DNA of 9,155 bases from Xanthobacteraceae bacterium (GTDB taxonomy: Bacteria > Pseudomonadota > Alphaproteobacteria > Rhizobiales > Xanthobacteraceae), in contig JASHRR010000940.1 of assembly GCA_030037185.1 (NCBI GenBank), positions 1-9,155 of the forward strand, read 5' to 3'. Within the stretch, counting starts at the first letter, position 1; every line of letters starts with the position of its first letter. The translations under genes were made by a program, and so were the position numbers. The notes under the pieces were generated by a model. That model was not told the DNA's origin and did no database searches. It saw only the letters and a program-made list of their open reading frames with translations. Positions 1 to 6,234 of the stretch are shown in pieces.

Positions 1-427
1 GAGCAAGACATTCTCTTTAGCTTCTGTGCACGTATACATATAGTCAGTTCCCCTATAGATAAGACATCTAGGTAACAGTTAAATTTAATGTAAGTCACTT
101 TGACATAGACCCTCGAGTATGCTCCGATGGAGCTTGGTGTGGAGTACGCCTCTCACCGTCTTCACAGGTTACGCCTACATTCTCCAACTCCAGATACTTC
201 CAGGTTAAGCCCTGGAGGTGTCTTTATCTTTAGTCCGTTCCAGAGTGGCTCCTTAAGCTGTATCACCATGCCGTGGCTGGCAACCCCGCTTGGGTGAATG
301 GCCGGAATTTGTGTGCCCAAAATGCAGAATGAATTGCTCCGGAAATCGGCGGTACCGATTGCTGACGAGCCGGATTTGTGAGCAAGCGAGGGAGCACTCG
401 AGACTGCTTAAGATTGGGTTTTCGCGT
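1..427. other. no recognisable gene; holds left inverted repeat
   Basis: The first 200 bases are visibly more AT-rich than the rest of the window and contain no reading frame I recognise. A TTGACA at 100-105 has no -10 element at normal spacing. The only structured item is the inverted-repeat arm at 200-262, listed separately. Short open frames here look like chance. Confidence 0.6.
200..262 (+). repeat. left arm of a long inverted repeat
   Basis: The core at 214-245 is the reverse complement of 2734-2765 with 29 of 32 bases matching; it includes the shared run AGTCCGTTCCAGAG at 232-245. Similarity continues with gaps on both sides: CCAGGTTA (200-207) mirrors 2767-2774, and TTAAG followed by TGTA (253-262) mirrors 2722-2731. 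Starting with GGAG and ending in TTAAG recalls Tn3-family ends, but similarity running past the GGAG side argues against a simple transposon terminus. No flanking target duplication was seen. The repeat itself is certain; its nature is not known. Confidence 0.8.
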
Positions 428-553
428 TGCCTGCAAGGGCGTCTGGGACGCGCTTCCGTCACCATGGCGCCGGACTTGTACGGGAATCTGTTCCCCCAAG
501 TCGATCACGGCGCCGAGCCAGCGACCGCAGCAGCCCACCTGTTCGTCACCTGA
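428..553 (+). pseudogene. tyrosine recombinase (phage-type integrase), C-terminal fragment
   Basis: The last 41 codons read like the C-terminus of rhizobial site-specific integrases: QGRLGRASVTM, then DLYGNLFP, then a Gly-Ala-Glu plus Ala-rich tail ending at a TGA (551-553). In intact relatives this is the LGHSSxxMTxDxYGHLFP block, in which the Tyr (codon at 479-481) is the nucleophile. Upstream in the same frame there is no HxLRH box, no catalytic Arg and no DNA-binding domain, so only about a tenth of a typical 350-400-residue enzyme remains. It lies just inside the left inverted-repeat arm. Family assignment rests on one motif block; it is surely inactive. Confidence 0.6.
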
Positions 554-899
554 ACGCTTCAAAATACCCATGGAGGGTATAATATGCGACAGAGAATGCG
601 ACATGGTGCAAATTTCAGTATCCGTTTTTTGGATTGAACAAGGTCGCGCTGCGATCAACTTGATGGACGGTCGTCGCCGTGCCTTCCCCACCCCCAAGGC
701 GGGCAGTTATTAATGTGGTTGCCACGACTCGCCTCTACCTGCTTGCGGGGAAAGGGAGCACCGAGTGGGCCGGCCTACATGCGATTGCCCTGCTGCAGGC
801 GGTGGGGTAAGGAAAGGACGGCGGTCCCTTCACCGATAACGGAAAAGAGCCGCAAATTCGGATGCGGTGATCGCGTAAAGTGTGAGTGGAGAAAAACAG
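554..899. other. intergenic stretch before the diheme cytochrome gene
   Basis: No convincing gene lies between the integrase tail and the cytochrome gene. It holds the palindrome at 564-580, described separately, and the leader of the cytochrome gene. Short plus- and minus-strand frames here have no recognisable motif or ribosome-binding site. Confidence 0.5.
564..580. promoter_or_regulatory. CsoR/RcnR-family-like operator palindrome
   Basis: ATACCC-ATGGA-GGGTAT is a perfect 6-5-6 inverted repeat, and its right half runs into TATAAT (578-583), which matches a -10 consensus. Operators of CsoR-type metal-sensing repressors have this pattern of A/T ends with C- and G-runs around a short centre. 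No good -35 box sits 17 bases upstream and no gene follows closely, so any regulated gene may have been lost; the cytochrome start lies about 320 bases away. Function is inferred from pattern only. Confidence 0.35.
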
Positions 900-1778
900 A
901 TGGTTGGCAGCAAACGAATTGCAGCGTGCCGGTCTATCCGATCGCTGTCGAATAATCGAACGCAGCGTCTGATCTCGGCCACCCTCGCGGCGCTGGGGAT
1001 TTGTGCCGCGGCGGCCGCCACCGTGCAGCAATCGCGAGCGCAGGAGCCGGAAGAAGAATATGGTGAATTCCTCGCTCGGCCGGCGGAATTGGCATCCCTT
1101 CCGGTCAACGATATTTTCAAATCGCTCCGTCTCACCCAAGGGGCGATGCTGCTCGGCAAGAAAGTGTACGAGAAAAATTGCGCCGCGTGTCACGGCGCCG
1201 ACCTCAAAGGAATTCCCGATCAGCATGCGCCTGATCTGACCGACGCCGAATGGCGTTTCTCCGGCGATGACCTGGCGTCGGGCGGCAACGTCAAATTCCC
1301 GTCCGATGTCGAATGGACGGTGCGTTACGGCATCCGCTCCGACAACCCGAATGCGCGCGGGTTGGAGGCCGATATGCTGGCTTTCGATCCAAAATATCGC
1401 ACCGAAGACGACACGAAGGAATTCGGAGACAAGGCGTTTCTGACACCCGATGAGATCGAGGACGTCGTTGAATATGTCCTCCAGATCAGCGGTCGGCAGG
1501 CGGATGCGGCCCGCGCCGCGCGCGGTGATGTTTTATTCCACGACGGCTCGAAGGGCAATTGCTTCGACTGCCACGGCGCCGACGGGACCGGATACGACCC
1601 GATCGGTTCGACCAACCTCACCCGGCCGGACTTATATCTCTGGGGCTCGGACCGCGGGTCGATCCATGAGTCGATCGTTAAAGGGCGCCGTGCTTTCATG
1701 CCCGCGTTCGAAGGCACTCTGAAGCCCGAAGAGATCAAAGCCGTGTCGGTCTTCGTGTTCTCTCAAGCGAGAAGGTAA
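900..1778 (+). CDS. diheme cytochrome c, CcoP/FixP-like periplasmic protein
   Basis: A 292-residue exported electron-transfer protein. An Arg/Lys-rich N-terminus and an Ala-rich hydrophobic stretch (about residues 24-40) form a signal peptide, with likely cleavage near SRAQ. Two class I heme domains follow: CAACH at 94-98 with a candidate Met ligand near 159 (ADMLAF), and CFDCH at 221-225 with Met267 (GRRAFMPAFEG). The domain order and the phrases EWTVRYGIRS, EIEDVVEYVL and KPEEIKAVSVFV match the periplasmic half of CcoP, subunit III of cbb3 oxidase, but the CcoP N-terminal membrane helix and any oxidase neighbours are absent. It is therefore probably a free or lipid-independent electron carrier; its partner is unknown. 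I chose ATG 900 because GGAG stands 8 bases before it; GTG 882 is an in-frame alternative. It is the only intact gene between the inverted-repeat arms. Confidence 0.9.
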   Translation: MVGSKRIAACRSIRSLSNNRTQRLISATLAALGICAAAAATVQQSRAQEPEEEYGEFLARPAELASLPVNDIFKSLRLTQGAMLLGKKVYEKNCAACHGADLKGIPDQHAPDLTDAEWRFSGDDLASGGNVKFPSDVEWTVRYGIRSDNPNARGLEADMLAFDPKYRTEDDTKEFGDKAFLTPDEIEDVVEYVLQISGRQADAARAARGDVLFHDGSKGNCFDCHGADGTGYDPIGSTNLTRPDLYLWGSDRGSIHESIVKGRRAFMPAFEGTLKPEEIKAVSVFVFSQARR

Positions 1779-1797
1779 TCCCGCTGCACTCCGCGAG

Positions 1798-1827
1798 CCA
1801 CATGCGCTCATGTTTGTGAGTGCGTGG
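1798..1827 (+). terminator. stem-loop downstream of the diheme cytochrome gene
   Basis: CCAC (1798-1801) pairs with GTGG (1824-1827) and GCGCTCA (1804-1810) with TGAGTGC (1817-1823, one G-T pair), leaving a two-base bulge and a six-base loop. It begins 20 bases after the stop codon. No T-run follows, so it may stabilise the 3' end rather than terminate transcription. Confidence 0.35.
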
Positions 1828-1840
1828 CGCGCGCAGCGGC

Positions 1841-1887
1841 GAGCCCGGAATCGATAACCCCGCCCGGCGATTATGGATTGCGGGTTC
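1841..1887. repeat. palindromic intergenic repeat of Bradyrhizobium/Rhodopseudomonas type
   Basis: The arm at 1841-1857 (GAGCCCGGAATCGATAA) and the arm at 1871-1887 (TTATGGATTGCGGGTTC) are inverted with 14 of 17 bases paired around a 13-base C/G-rich centre. From memory this resembles a dispersed element in these genomes in which GAGCCCGGAATCCATAA faces its complement, flanked by GGCGCG- and CGGG-type sequence. The mismatches suggest an old copy. Group attribution is recall, not a search result. Confidence 0.55.
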
Positions 1888-1953
1888 TCCGGGCGGTTTC
1901 AGCATGACTGTGGAGGACGGCGCACAACTTTCCACTAACTCAGGCTACCAGCA

Positions 1954-2101
1954 GTGGCCTGTGTCGGAAGCTGTCAGTGCGGGCAACTCAGATATCGAGC
2001 GGAGCAACCGGGACCGCTCAACCGTTCTGCTATTGCTGCATGTCCCAGAAGGGGTCCGGCGTCCCTTCCTGTTCGTCCGATTTCCGGCCGATCAGATCCA
2101 G
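1954..2101 (+). pseudogene. GFA-family (glutathione-dependent formaldehyde-activating enzyme-like) protein, 5' fragment
   Basis: From GTG 1954 the translation gives GSCQCGQLRYRAE, the hallmark N-terminus of GFA-domain (DUF636) proteins, in which CxCG supplies zinc ligands. The next landmark appears one frame over as YCCMSQKGSGVP, a damaged form of the CHCxxCQKxSG block, and then in a third frame as PFLFVRFPADQI. Two frameshifts are therefore needed within 150 bases, and at least one zinc Cys of the second block reads as Ser. The C-terminal half with its GFCxxCG block is missing: the sequence stops making sense at about 2101, where the oppositely oriented transposase remnant begins. Intact relatives have about 120-150 residues. 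Members act on glutathione adducts or have unknown roles; this copy is dead. Confidence 0.6.
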
Positions 2102-2430
2102 TGATCGAGACCATCCGGTCGAGCGCGACCAGGAGGTCGGGGTCGGGCATTTCGAAGGCCGCGGCTGGCGGTCGATCTTGCGCAGGGCATTGCGCAGGGT
2201 CGTGCAGTCGGCCGTGTTCCGGAAATAGCGCCAGCGGGCGGTGCCGGCGGCTGCCGTCATCAAAGGCTTCAATCAGGCGGTGCCAAGGCTTGAACTGGCC
2301 GTCATTGATCTCGCCGAGATACAACCTGCCGCTGGACCACCTTGCCACCGGCGCAGCGCTTGTTCTCGACGATATTCCAGTAACGAATGCTCTTTGCCGT
2401 CTTTGAAGGTCGGTTGTATCGCAGGAACAT
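2102..2430 (-). pseudogene. IS transposase remnant (IS4/IS1634-like DDE family), N-terminal part
   Basis: Reading leftward from ATG 2430: MFLRYNRPSK, then RYWNIVENKRCAGGKVVQRQ, then after a frameshift near 2325 LYLGEINDGQFKPWHRLIEAF and RPLALFPEHG. This matches, from family knowledge, the N-terminus of large DDE transposases with the pattern MFLRxxxR...VENrR...VLYLGEINDxQ...LSLFPED. A compensated pair of indels lies between 2370 and 2400, since the neighbouring frame holds the better version KDGKEHS. More frameshifts follow below 2230 and the catalytic DDE region is absent. Intact members are over 400 residues. It abuts the GFA fragment at about 2101, consistent with an insertion into that gene followed by deletion. 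Exact IS family uncertain. Confidence 0.6.
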
Positions 2431-2802
2431 GACGCGGATGAGCGGATGACGTAGATTGATGATTGATTCGCATCAACGAGAAAAGGTACTGGGTCTACAC
2501 GGCAGGCGATTTGCGATTGAGTACCGTTGATTCGACTCGCGTTTTCAGGCTAGCACGCGTCGAAAACGGAGTTGCCCACCGCGAGTTGGTAAGTGGAGCT
2601 GTACCTGCACCGTGGAGTTATGGTCCTATTGATCGTGCGGAGTTTACGCACAGTGATAGTGCTCCTGCGCTGGCCCGCCAAGGTGCCGTCGGTGCTATGC
2701 GTCAAGGTGCTCAATAATAGCTACACCTTAACGCTCTGGAACGGACTGAAGAAAAAGACATCTCCGTAACCTGGCCCAACAGGCCGCCGAATACCGCTGG
2801 GT
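2431..2802. other. intergenic stretch with unassigned open frame and right inverted repeat
   Basis: An open plus-strand frame (2463-2717, 84 codons) has no ribosome-binding site; its start, IRINEKRYWVYTAGD, faintly recalls the KxYWLYxAVD block of some DDE transposases, but nothing after it supports that. The right inverted-repeat arm at 2722-2774 is listed separately. Nothing else is recognisable. Confidence 0.4.
2722..2774 (-). repeat. right arm of the long inverted repeat
   Basis: Core 2734-2765 pairs with 214-245 (three mismatches in 32). Outside the core, TAACCTGG at 2767-2774 mirrors 200-207 after a five-base length difference, and TACACCTTAA at 2722-2731 mirrors 253-262 with one mismatch, again after a five-base difference. 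It lies just beyond the 3' end of the minus-strand PepSY pseudogene. Confidence 0.8.
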
Positions 2803-3562
2803 CTACGGCCTCGAAAGGATCGGCCCCGCGGTTCGGCCTGCGGCGAAGCGATACAGTATGATGAGGTCGCTGCGCACGCGGCGCACCGCGAGGTAGACGC
2901 CGGTGGCGCTCACTGCGGCGCCGTCGAGCATCAGCGCGATCAGGACCATGGCCCACGCCGGCCGCACCCGCACCCAAGCGGCGAAGTCGAGCCGATGGAT
3001 GGCGTCGAACAGCATGCCAGCGCCGGTTTTTGTCGACGCGTGCCAGCAGGGCGCCGGTGGTCGGATCGAGATAGTACCTCGTGCTCTCCGCATCATTGAG
3101 GATGATGCGATAGACTGGCAGCCTGCCGCCCTGGCCGATGAAATAAGTGTCAGGGTCGTTCATCAACCGTTGCTCTTTGATGCCGTTCGTTCCGGCAAGC
3201 CGCGTCGCCGCAGCGGTCAGCTCCGCATCGCTCAAAGGAGCCGGATTTCCGGCAGCGTCCAGTCTCATGACGGTGCCATCCGCTTGGGTGGCCAGCCAGT
3301 AAAGATCGCCGGCGTAACGCGATAGCGACACGTGCACGGCATTGACCGCGTGGGCTTGCAGGGATCGACCGAGGCTGTCACTGCCGTCGAGCGCGGTGCC
3401 GAACCCTCAAGCCCGTCCCCGTTCGCCGGCCGCGCCGCGGCTGTCGAGAAAGTCCCAGGGATTCATCGAGACCAGGCCGCTTGCCACGAAGGCGAATGCG
3501 GTAATTGTGTTTCCTCGCTCCCCCTGATAGCGACCAGGTAGGCCTGCAAGGGTCCGTTCCCG
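2803..3562 (-). pseudogene. PepSY-associated transmembrane protein, C-terminal half, broken
   Basis: Reading leftward, the frame starting after a TAA (3563-3565) gives ITAFAFVASGLVSMNPWDFL, meets an in-frame TGA (3407-3409), then continues as VHVSLSRYAGDLYWLA, LPVYRIILNDAESTRYYLDP and GALLARVDKN. That is a PepSY domain carrying the usual YYLDPxTGALLARVD signature. A frameshift near 3016 moves the rest to another frame: HRLDFAAWVRVRP, then a hydrophobic helix (MVLIALMLDGAAVSATGVYLAV) ending in RRVRSD, the typical last membrane segment of this family. The N-terminal helices are not found upstream. Such inner-membrane proteins usually accompany TonB-dependent iron or heme receptors, which fits the exbB and exbD remnants diverging from it. 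At least one stop and one frameshift make it non-functional. Confidence 0.75.
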
Positions 3563-3720
3563 TTAACTCGGGTTAGATCGCGATTTGATATCACAACATC
3601 TTGCGCGAATGTTGTCCAATGAAGACGTGGCAGTTTGTCACCGTTTGCGGCGTTGCGATGAGACGCGAAATGATCCTTCGGGGAAGTCGAGAAATTATTA
3701 GTATCATGGATTATACTATA

Positions 3721-4341
3721 ATGCGGTTGTCCCCAATCCTGGCGCTGCGCACGCAGAGAGGTCGGGCACTGATATTCGCCTCCGTGCTGACCTTGACGAT
3801 CTGGCTCGCCAAGACTCTGGAGTTTTTCGGTGTCAGGCGCCGCCTCAACAGTGCGCAACGTTCGCTCAGCGCAGCCCTTTGGCTCGCCGACGCCGCCCCG
3901 ACGGCGGCGGGAGCAAGTCCCGACGTCGCGCTTCTGATCCGCGCCGTGGAAGCCGAACTCGCCCACTCCTCCGATCGCCGCGATATCGAAGGCATCGGCG
4001 CGGTTCGGACGCGTCGAGGCCGGCGTCGGCCGCAAGATGATGCGGGCGACCGGAATTCTCGCGACCATCGGGGCGACCGCGCCGTACGTCGGCCTGTTCG
4101 GCACCGTCTGGGGCATCATGAACATCTTCATCGGCATTTCAAAGCTGGGCACGACCAACCTTGCAGTTGTGGCGCCGGGCATTGCCGAAGCGCCCCTTGC
4201 GTGGCCGCATTCGGGCTTGCGGCCGCCATCCCGGCGGTGGTGATCTAGAATATGTTTGCCCGGCGATCGCCAACTATTGCGCGCTCTACGCCGACGCCGG
4301 CGTCGAGATCCTGACCCTCGTAAGCCGGACCTCAGTCAGCC
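3721..4341 (+). pseudogene. exbB: ExbB-type biopolymer transport proton channel (MotA/TolQ/ExbB), broken
   Basis: ExbB forms, with ExbD, the inner-membrane proton channel that energises TonB. The pieces lie in order but in different frames: LTLTIWLAKTLEFFGVRRRL (first helix), AEAELAHSS, then after a frameshift near 4004 [19 protein letters not shown] and the family signature [18 protein letters not shown] with [12 protein letters not shown], then after another shift near 4200 [11 protein letters not shown]. An in-frame TAG (4246-4248) replaces the Tyr of the usual AVVIYNxFAR. The tail ANYCALYADAGVEILTLVSR follows in yet another frame. About 205 codon equivalents remain, near the length of small ExbB proteins but without an obvious extra N-terminal segment. 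The start is uncertain; ATG 3721 is the last in-frame ATG before the first helix. ExbD follows 70 bases downstream as in normal exbB-exbD operons. Confidence 0.85.
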
Positions 4342-4413
4342 ACCCGCCGCGCGGCACGACACGTTCGATGCCAGGAGGCGCCCCATAGTAGTGCCGATGG
4401 CGGAGCAGCCGCC

Positions 4414-4835
4414 ATGAGCATCCGTCTCGACCACGGCGAAGATTCACTTGACGTTGTTCAGGAGATCAACGCGACGCTGTTCATCGATGTCATGCTAGTT
4501 CATCATTTTCATGATCGCGGCGCCGCTGGCTACAGTCGACGTGGCGGTTCAGCTTCCGACTTCCAATGTGGACCCCCCCGACCACGCTCGGATGAGCCAA
4601 TCTTTCTGACCATCTGTCCGATCGCGCTGCCTTGCCTTGCTTTGCAGTGGTGGTGGCGGCTCACGGCCTTGGCGACATGGCGATCGTGGACAACGCACAG
4701 GGCGCCGACAAAGGGGTCAACATCTTCTCTTGCGGTCGCCAACGAACTCTCTGGGCGAATGCAACTAGCTTCTCTTCTTTTATGTCGAGCGCAGGCCTTC
4801 AGGCCGCGTCGCGGCAACGGAGCGTGGGCTCGTTC
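4414..4835 (+). pseudogene. exbD: ExbD/TolR-type biopolymer transport protein, broken
   Basis: ExbD is the single-helix partner of ExbB in the TonB energising complex. The start ATG 4414 has GGAG 8 bases upstream. The sequence opens with a short cytoplasmic tail and then INATLFIDVMLV, equal to the family's INVTPFIDVMLV with the essential membrane Asp retained. A frameshift at about 4501 moves the rest of the helix into the next frame (IIFMIAAPLATVDVAVQLPT), and another near 4575 returns to SDEPIFLTI of the periplasmic domain. After 4600 the resemblance is weak: KGVNIF and later MSSAGLQAA could be the decayed IFLRADK and LRAAGY blocks. A complete protein would be 130-160 residues. The 3' limit given is approximate. 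Confidence 0.75.
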
Positions 4836-5021
4836 AAGAGACATTTGCGGCGGGACGCCCAGATCTCCACCTCACCCCTCGCCGTCAGTCTCGTCGTGAT
4901 TGTGATCTGCTCGAACTTCGTGGCGCCGATCGAGTCTGCCGAGCACTCGAACTGGCCGACCGGATTGGTTTGGTCCGATTGTTCTGTCTGTACCAAGTCG
5001 TGTGAGATATTCCGAGTTTCC

Positions 5022-5177
5022 CTATGGTCGGTATACGCTGGTGTTGTACTTCCGCGTCTCGTAAGCATCGGTCGCCTCCTTCCGGCATTTCACGCAGCAA
5101 TAACTTTGCCGCCGTCCGGTAGGCTCGTAGGACTTCCTACATTCGGGGTTTTCGCAAATTTTCGTGGTCATGATCAT
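5022..5177 (-). CDS. small Cys-rich protein, probable zinc-binding
   Basis: A 51-residue protein not assigned to a named family. It carries a Cys-x4-Cys knuckle (KICENPECRKSY, Cys8 and Cys13) and a second cluster YCCVKCRKEA (Cys27, Cys28, Cys31), the layout of small treble-clef or zinc-ribbon domains such as those reading CxxCGxxF...YCSxxCR. The C-terminus is basic and Tyr-rich. ATG 5177 begins 5 bases after the TAA of the upstream gene (5183-5185), suggesting translational coupling; ATG 5171 is an alternative start six bases further on. A longer 89-codon frame exists, but its extra N-terminus simply overlaps the upstream gene in another frame. A DNA- or RNA-binding role is plausible but not shown. 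Confidence 0.6.
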   Translation of the reverse strand: MIMTTKICENPECRKSYEPTGRRQSYCCVKCRKEATDAYETRKYNTSVYRP

Positions 5178-5182
5178 TTCGA

Positions 5183-5437
5183 TTACGCTGTTCGCCTGAC
5201 TGCCTGACTGGTAAGCCGCCGCACCGTGGCCTTCAGCCTCCCAATCTTCAGCAGCCGCTTTGTCCTCTCCCGCCCATAGTCCTTGTCCCAACGCGCGAAG
5301 TCCTTTTCCGCATTCGTTAGGCGGGTGAGGGCCGCTTTCAAAACACGGGCGTCTATGCCTGCGTGTCTGAGCGGAGTCTGTTCACGGACATATATCCCTT
5401 CCTCTTCCGGCGATAAGTTGGCGGAGCGAACCATCAT
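5183..5437 (-). CDS. hypothetical protein, 84 residues, charged and helical
   Basis: I do not recognise a named family. The gene is supported by an excellent ribosome-binding site (AGGAG 9 bases before ATG 5437; a second ATG at 5434 follows directly), by its position 5 bases upstream of the Cys-rich gene, and by a protein-like composition. An acidic N-terminal part containing LSPEEEGIYVREQTPL is followed by a long amphipathic, Arg/Lys-rich helix (AALTRLTNAEKDFARWDKDY and then RLLKIGRLKATVRRL). It has no signal peptide, Cys or membrane segment, so it should be cytoplasmic. The basic helix could contact nucleic acid or a partner protein. It appears intact, unlike its neighbours on both sides. 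Confidence 0.65.
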   Translation of the reverse strand: MMVRSANLSPEEEGIYVREQTPLRHAGIDARVLKAALTRLTNAEKDFARWDKDYGRERTKRLLKIGRLKATVRRLTSQAVRRTA

Positions 5438-5854
5438 CCTTGCGCACTCCTATTGACATAACGATATCCTGTGAAGCTGGAAAAAGCATCCGAACAACGT
5501 CAGGTTTCGACAAAATCACGATCCACCTGCCAACTGCGTGATATTACGGCGCTCGGCATCATCAGGGACCACCGATTTTCAATGACAATTTCGGCCCTTG
5601 GGCCCCCGCCCACTGCACGGCAACGGACTATTTTTGATGCGGTGCCTCGCGGCACGTCGATCGCGTTGTCGACACCTGCTGGGTCGGCAGCTCATCCAAC
5701 GATAGCTTCCGTGCCCAGCTGATGTTAGTGACGGCAGACTTGGGGGACGAGCAATGAGTTGCTGCTCCGCAGTAACGCGTATTGCTCAACCTACCCACTG
5801 TAAGGACGGTGACTCGCCGAATCCCCGCGAGGGAATCCGAGGGGAGCCACCGGC
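5438..5854. other. no recognisable gene; two stem-loops near its right end
   Basis: A plus-strand open frame at 5471-5722 has neither a ribosome-binding site nor any motif I know. Near the right end are a small hairpin (AGCAA-TGAG-TTGCT, 5750-5763) and the larger imperfect one at 5808-5851. The region acts as the leader of the minus-strand pair starting at 5437 and as the 3' flank of the DUF2946 pseudogene. Confidence 0.5.
5808..5851. other. imperfect 44-base stem-loop
   Basis: GGTGACTC (5808-5815) faces GAGCCACC (5844-5851) with one mismatch, and TCCC (5822-5825) faces GGGA (5831-5834) around CGCGA, with mismatched pairs between. It starts 3 bases after the TAA of the minus-strand DUF2946 pseudogene, so it could be the remains of a transcript end; no T-run follows on the minus strand. 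Confidence 0.35.
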
Positions 5855-6210
5855 TTAGGCGGCTATGTCAGCCTCCAGGGGAGGACCGCGGGCGCCAAAT
5901 GGAAGGTGGTCAGGCGAGGCAGGGTGACTGGCCGTCAATAACCATGACGATGTCTTGACGAATGAACGCAGCGCTAGAATGATTGGCACAACCAGCAGAA
6001 CAAGCGTGCTGGCGAGGCTGATGTTTGCGTGATGGCGCAGAAGTCGATCGCAAGGCCGTTCGAATCTTTCGCGGTGGCGACGGCGGACCGGCGGGTGGCG
6101 TTGCCGGTTTCGAGCGCCGCAAACGCTAACGAACCGGCATGAAAGTGGCCGAACGACAACATAAGCCGGCAGGCCAGCGCAAACAACGCTAACCACGCAA
6201 CCCGCCGCAT
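5855..6210 (-). pseudogene. DUF2946 family protein, frameshifted
   Basis: From ATG 6210 the protein begins MRRVAWLALFALACRLMLSF followed by GHFHAGSL, the standard N-terminus of alphaproteobacterial DUF2946 proteins (a signal or membrane segment ending LSFGHxH). It continues to IDFCAI, where intact relatives read FCAICATISLASTLVL. Here an indel near 6030 shifts the frame: the remaining ANISLASTLVLLVVPII and the C-terminal DHLPFGARGPPL appear in another frame ending at TAA 5855-5857. The second Cys of the CxxC is lost at the break. DUF2946 proteins are small envelope proteins of unknown function often found beside TonB-dependent receptors, which matches the iron-locus wreckage about 1 kb away. 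GTG 6234 is an alternative start. Confidence 0.65.
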
Positions 6211-6234
6211 CCCCCCGACACAACCGAGCTCCAC

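Noticed and set aside
100..123. Sigma-70 promoter from TTGACA at 100-105
   Set aside because: The nearest -10-like sequence is about 12 bases away, too short, and no gene follows.
263..697. 144-codon minus-strand open frame
   Set aside because: It is antisense to the integrase tail, has no ribosome-binding site, and its translation shows no domain.
2463..2717. DDE transposase fragment or small gene
   Set aside because: Only IRINEKRYWVYTAGD hints at a transposase block; there is no ribosome-binding site and the rest matches nothing I know.
4836..5021. tonB remnant after exbD
   Set aside because: The plus-strand stretch SPLAVSLVVIVI could be a TonB membrane anchor by position, but no Pro-rich region or C-terminal domain follows, so it is unsupported.
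5795..5860. Cobalamin riboswitch on the plus strand
   Set aside because: CACTGTAAGGACGGTGA resembles the ACTGTAAGcggtgAGC part of B12 riboswitches, but the GCCACTG, GGGAAGG and CCAGGAGACC boxes are not there and no plus-strand gene follows.
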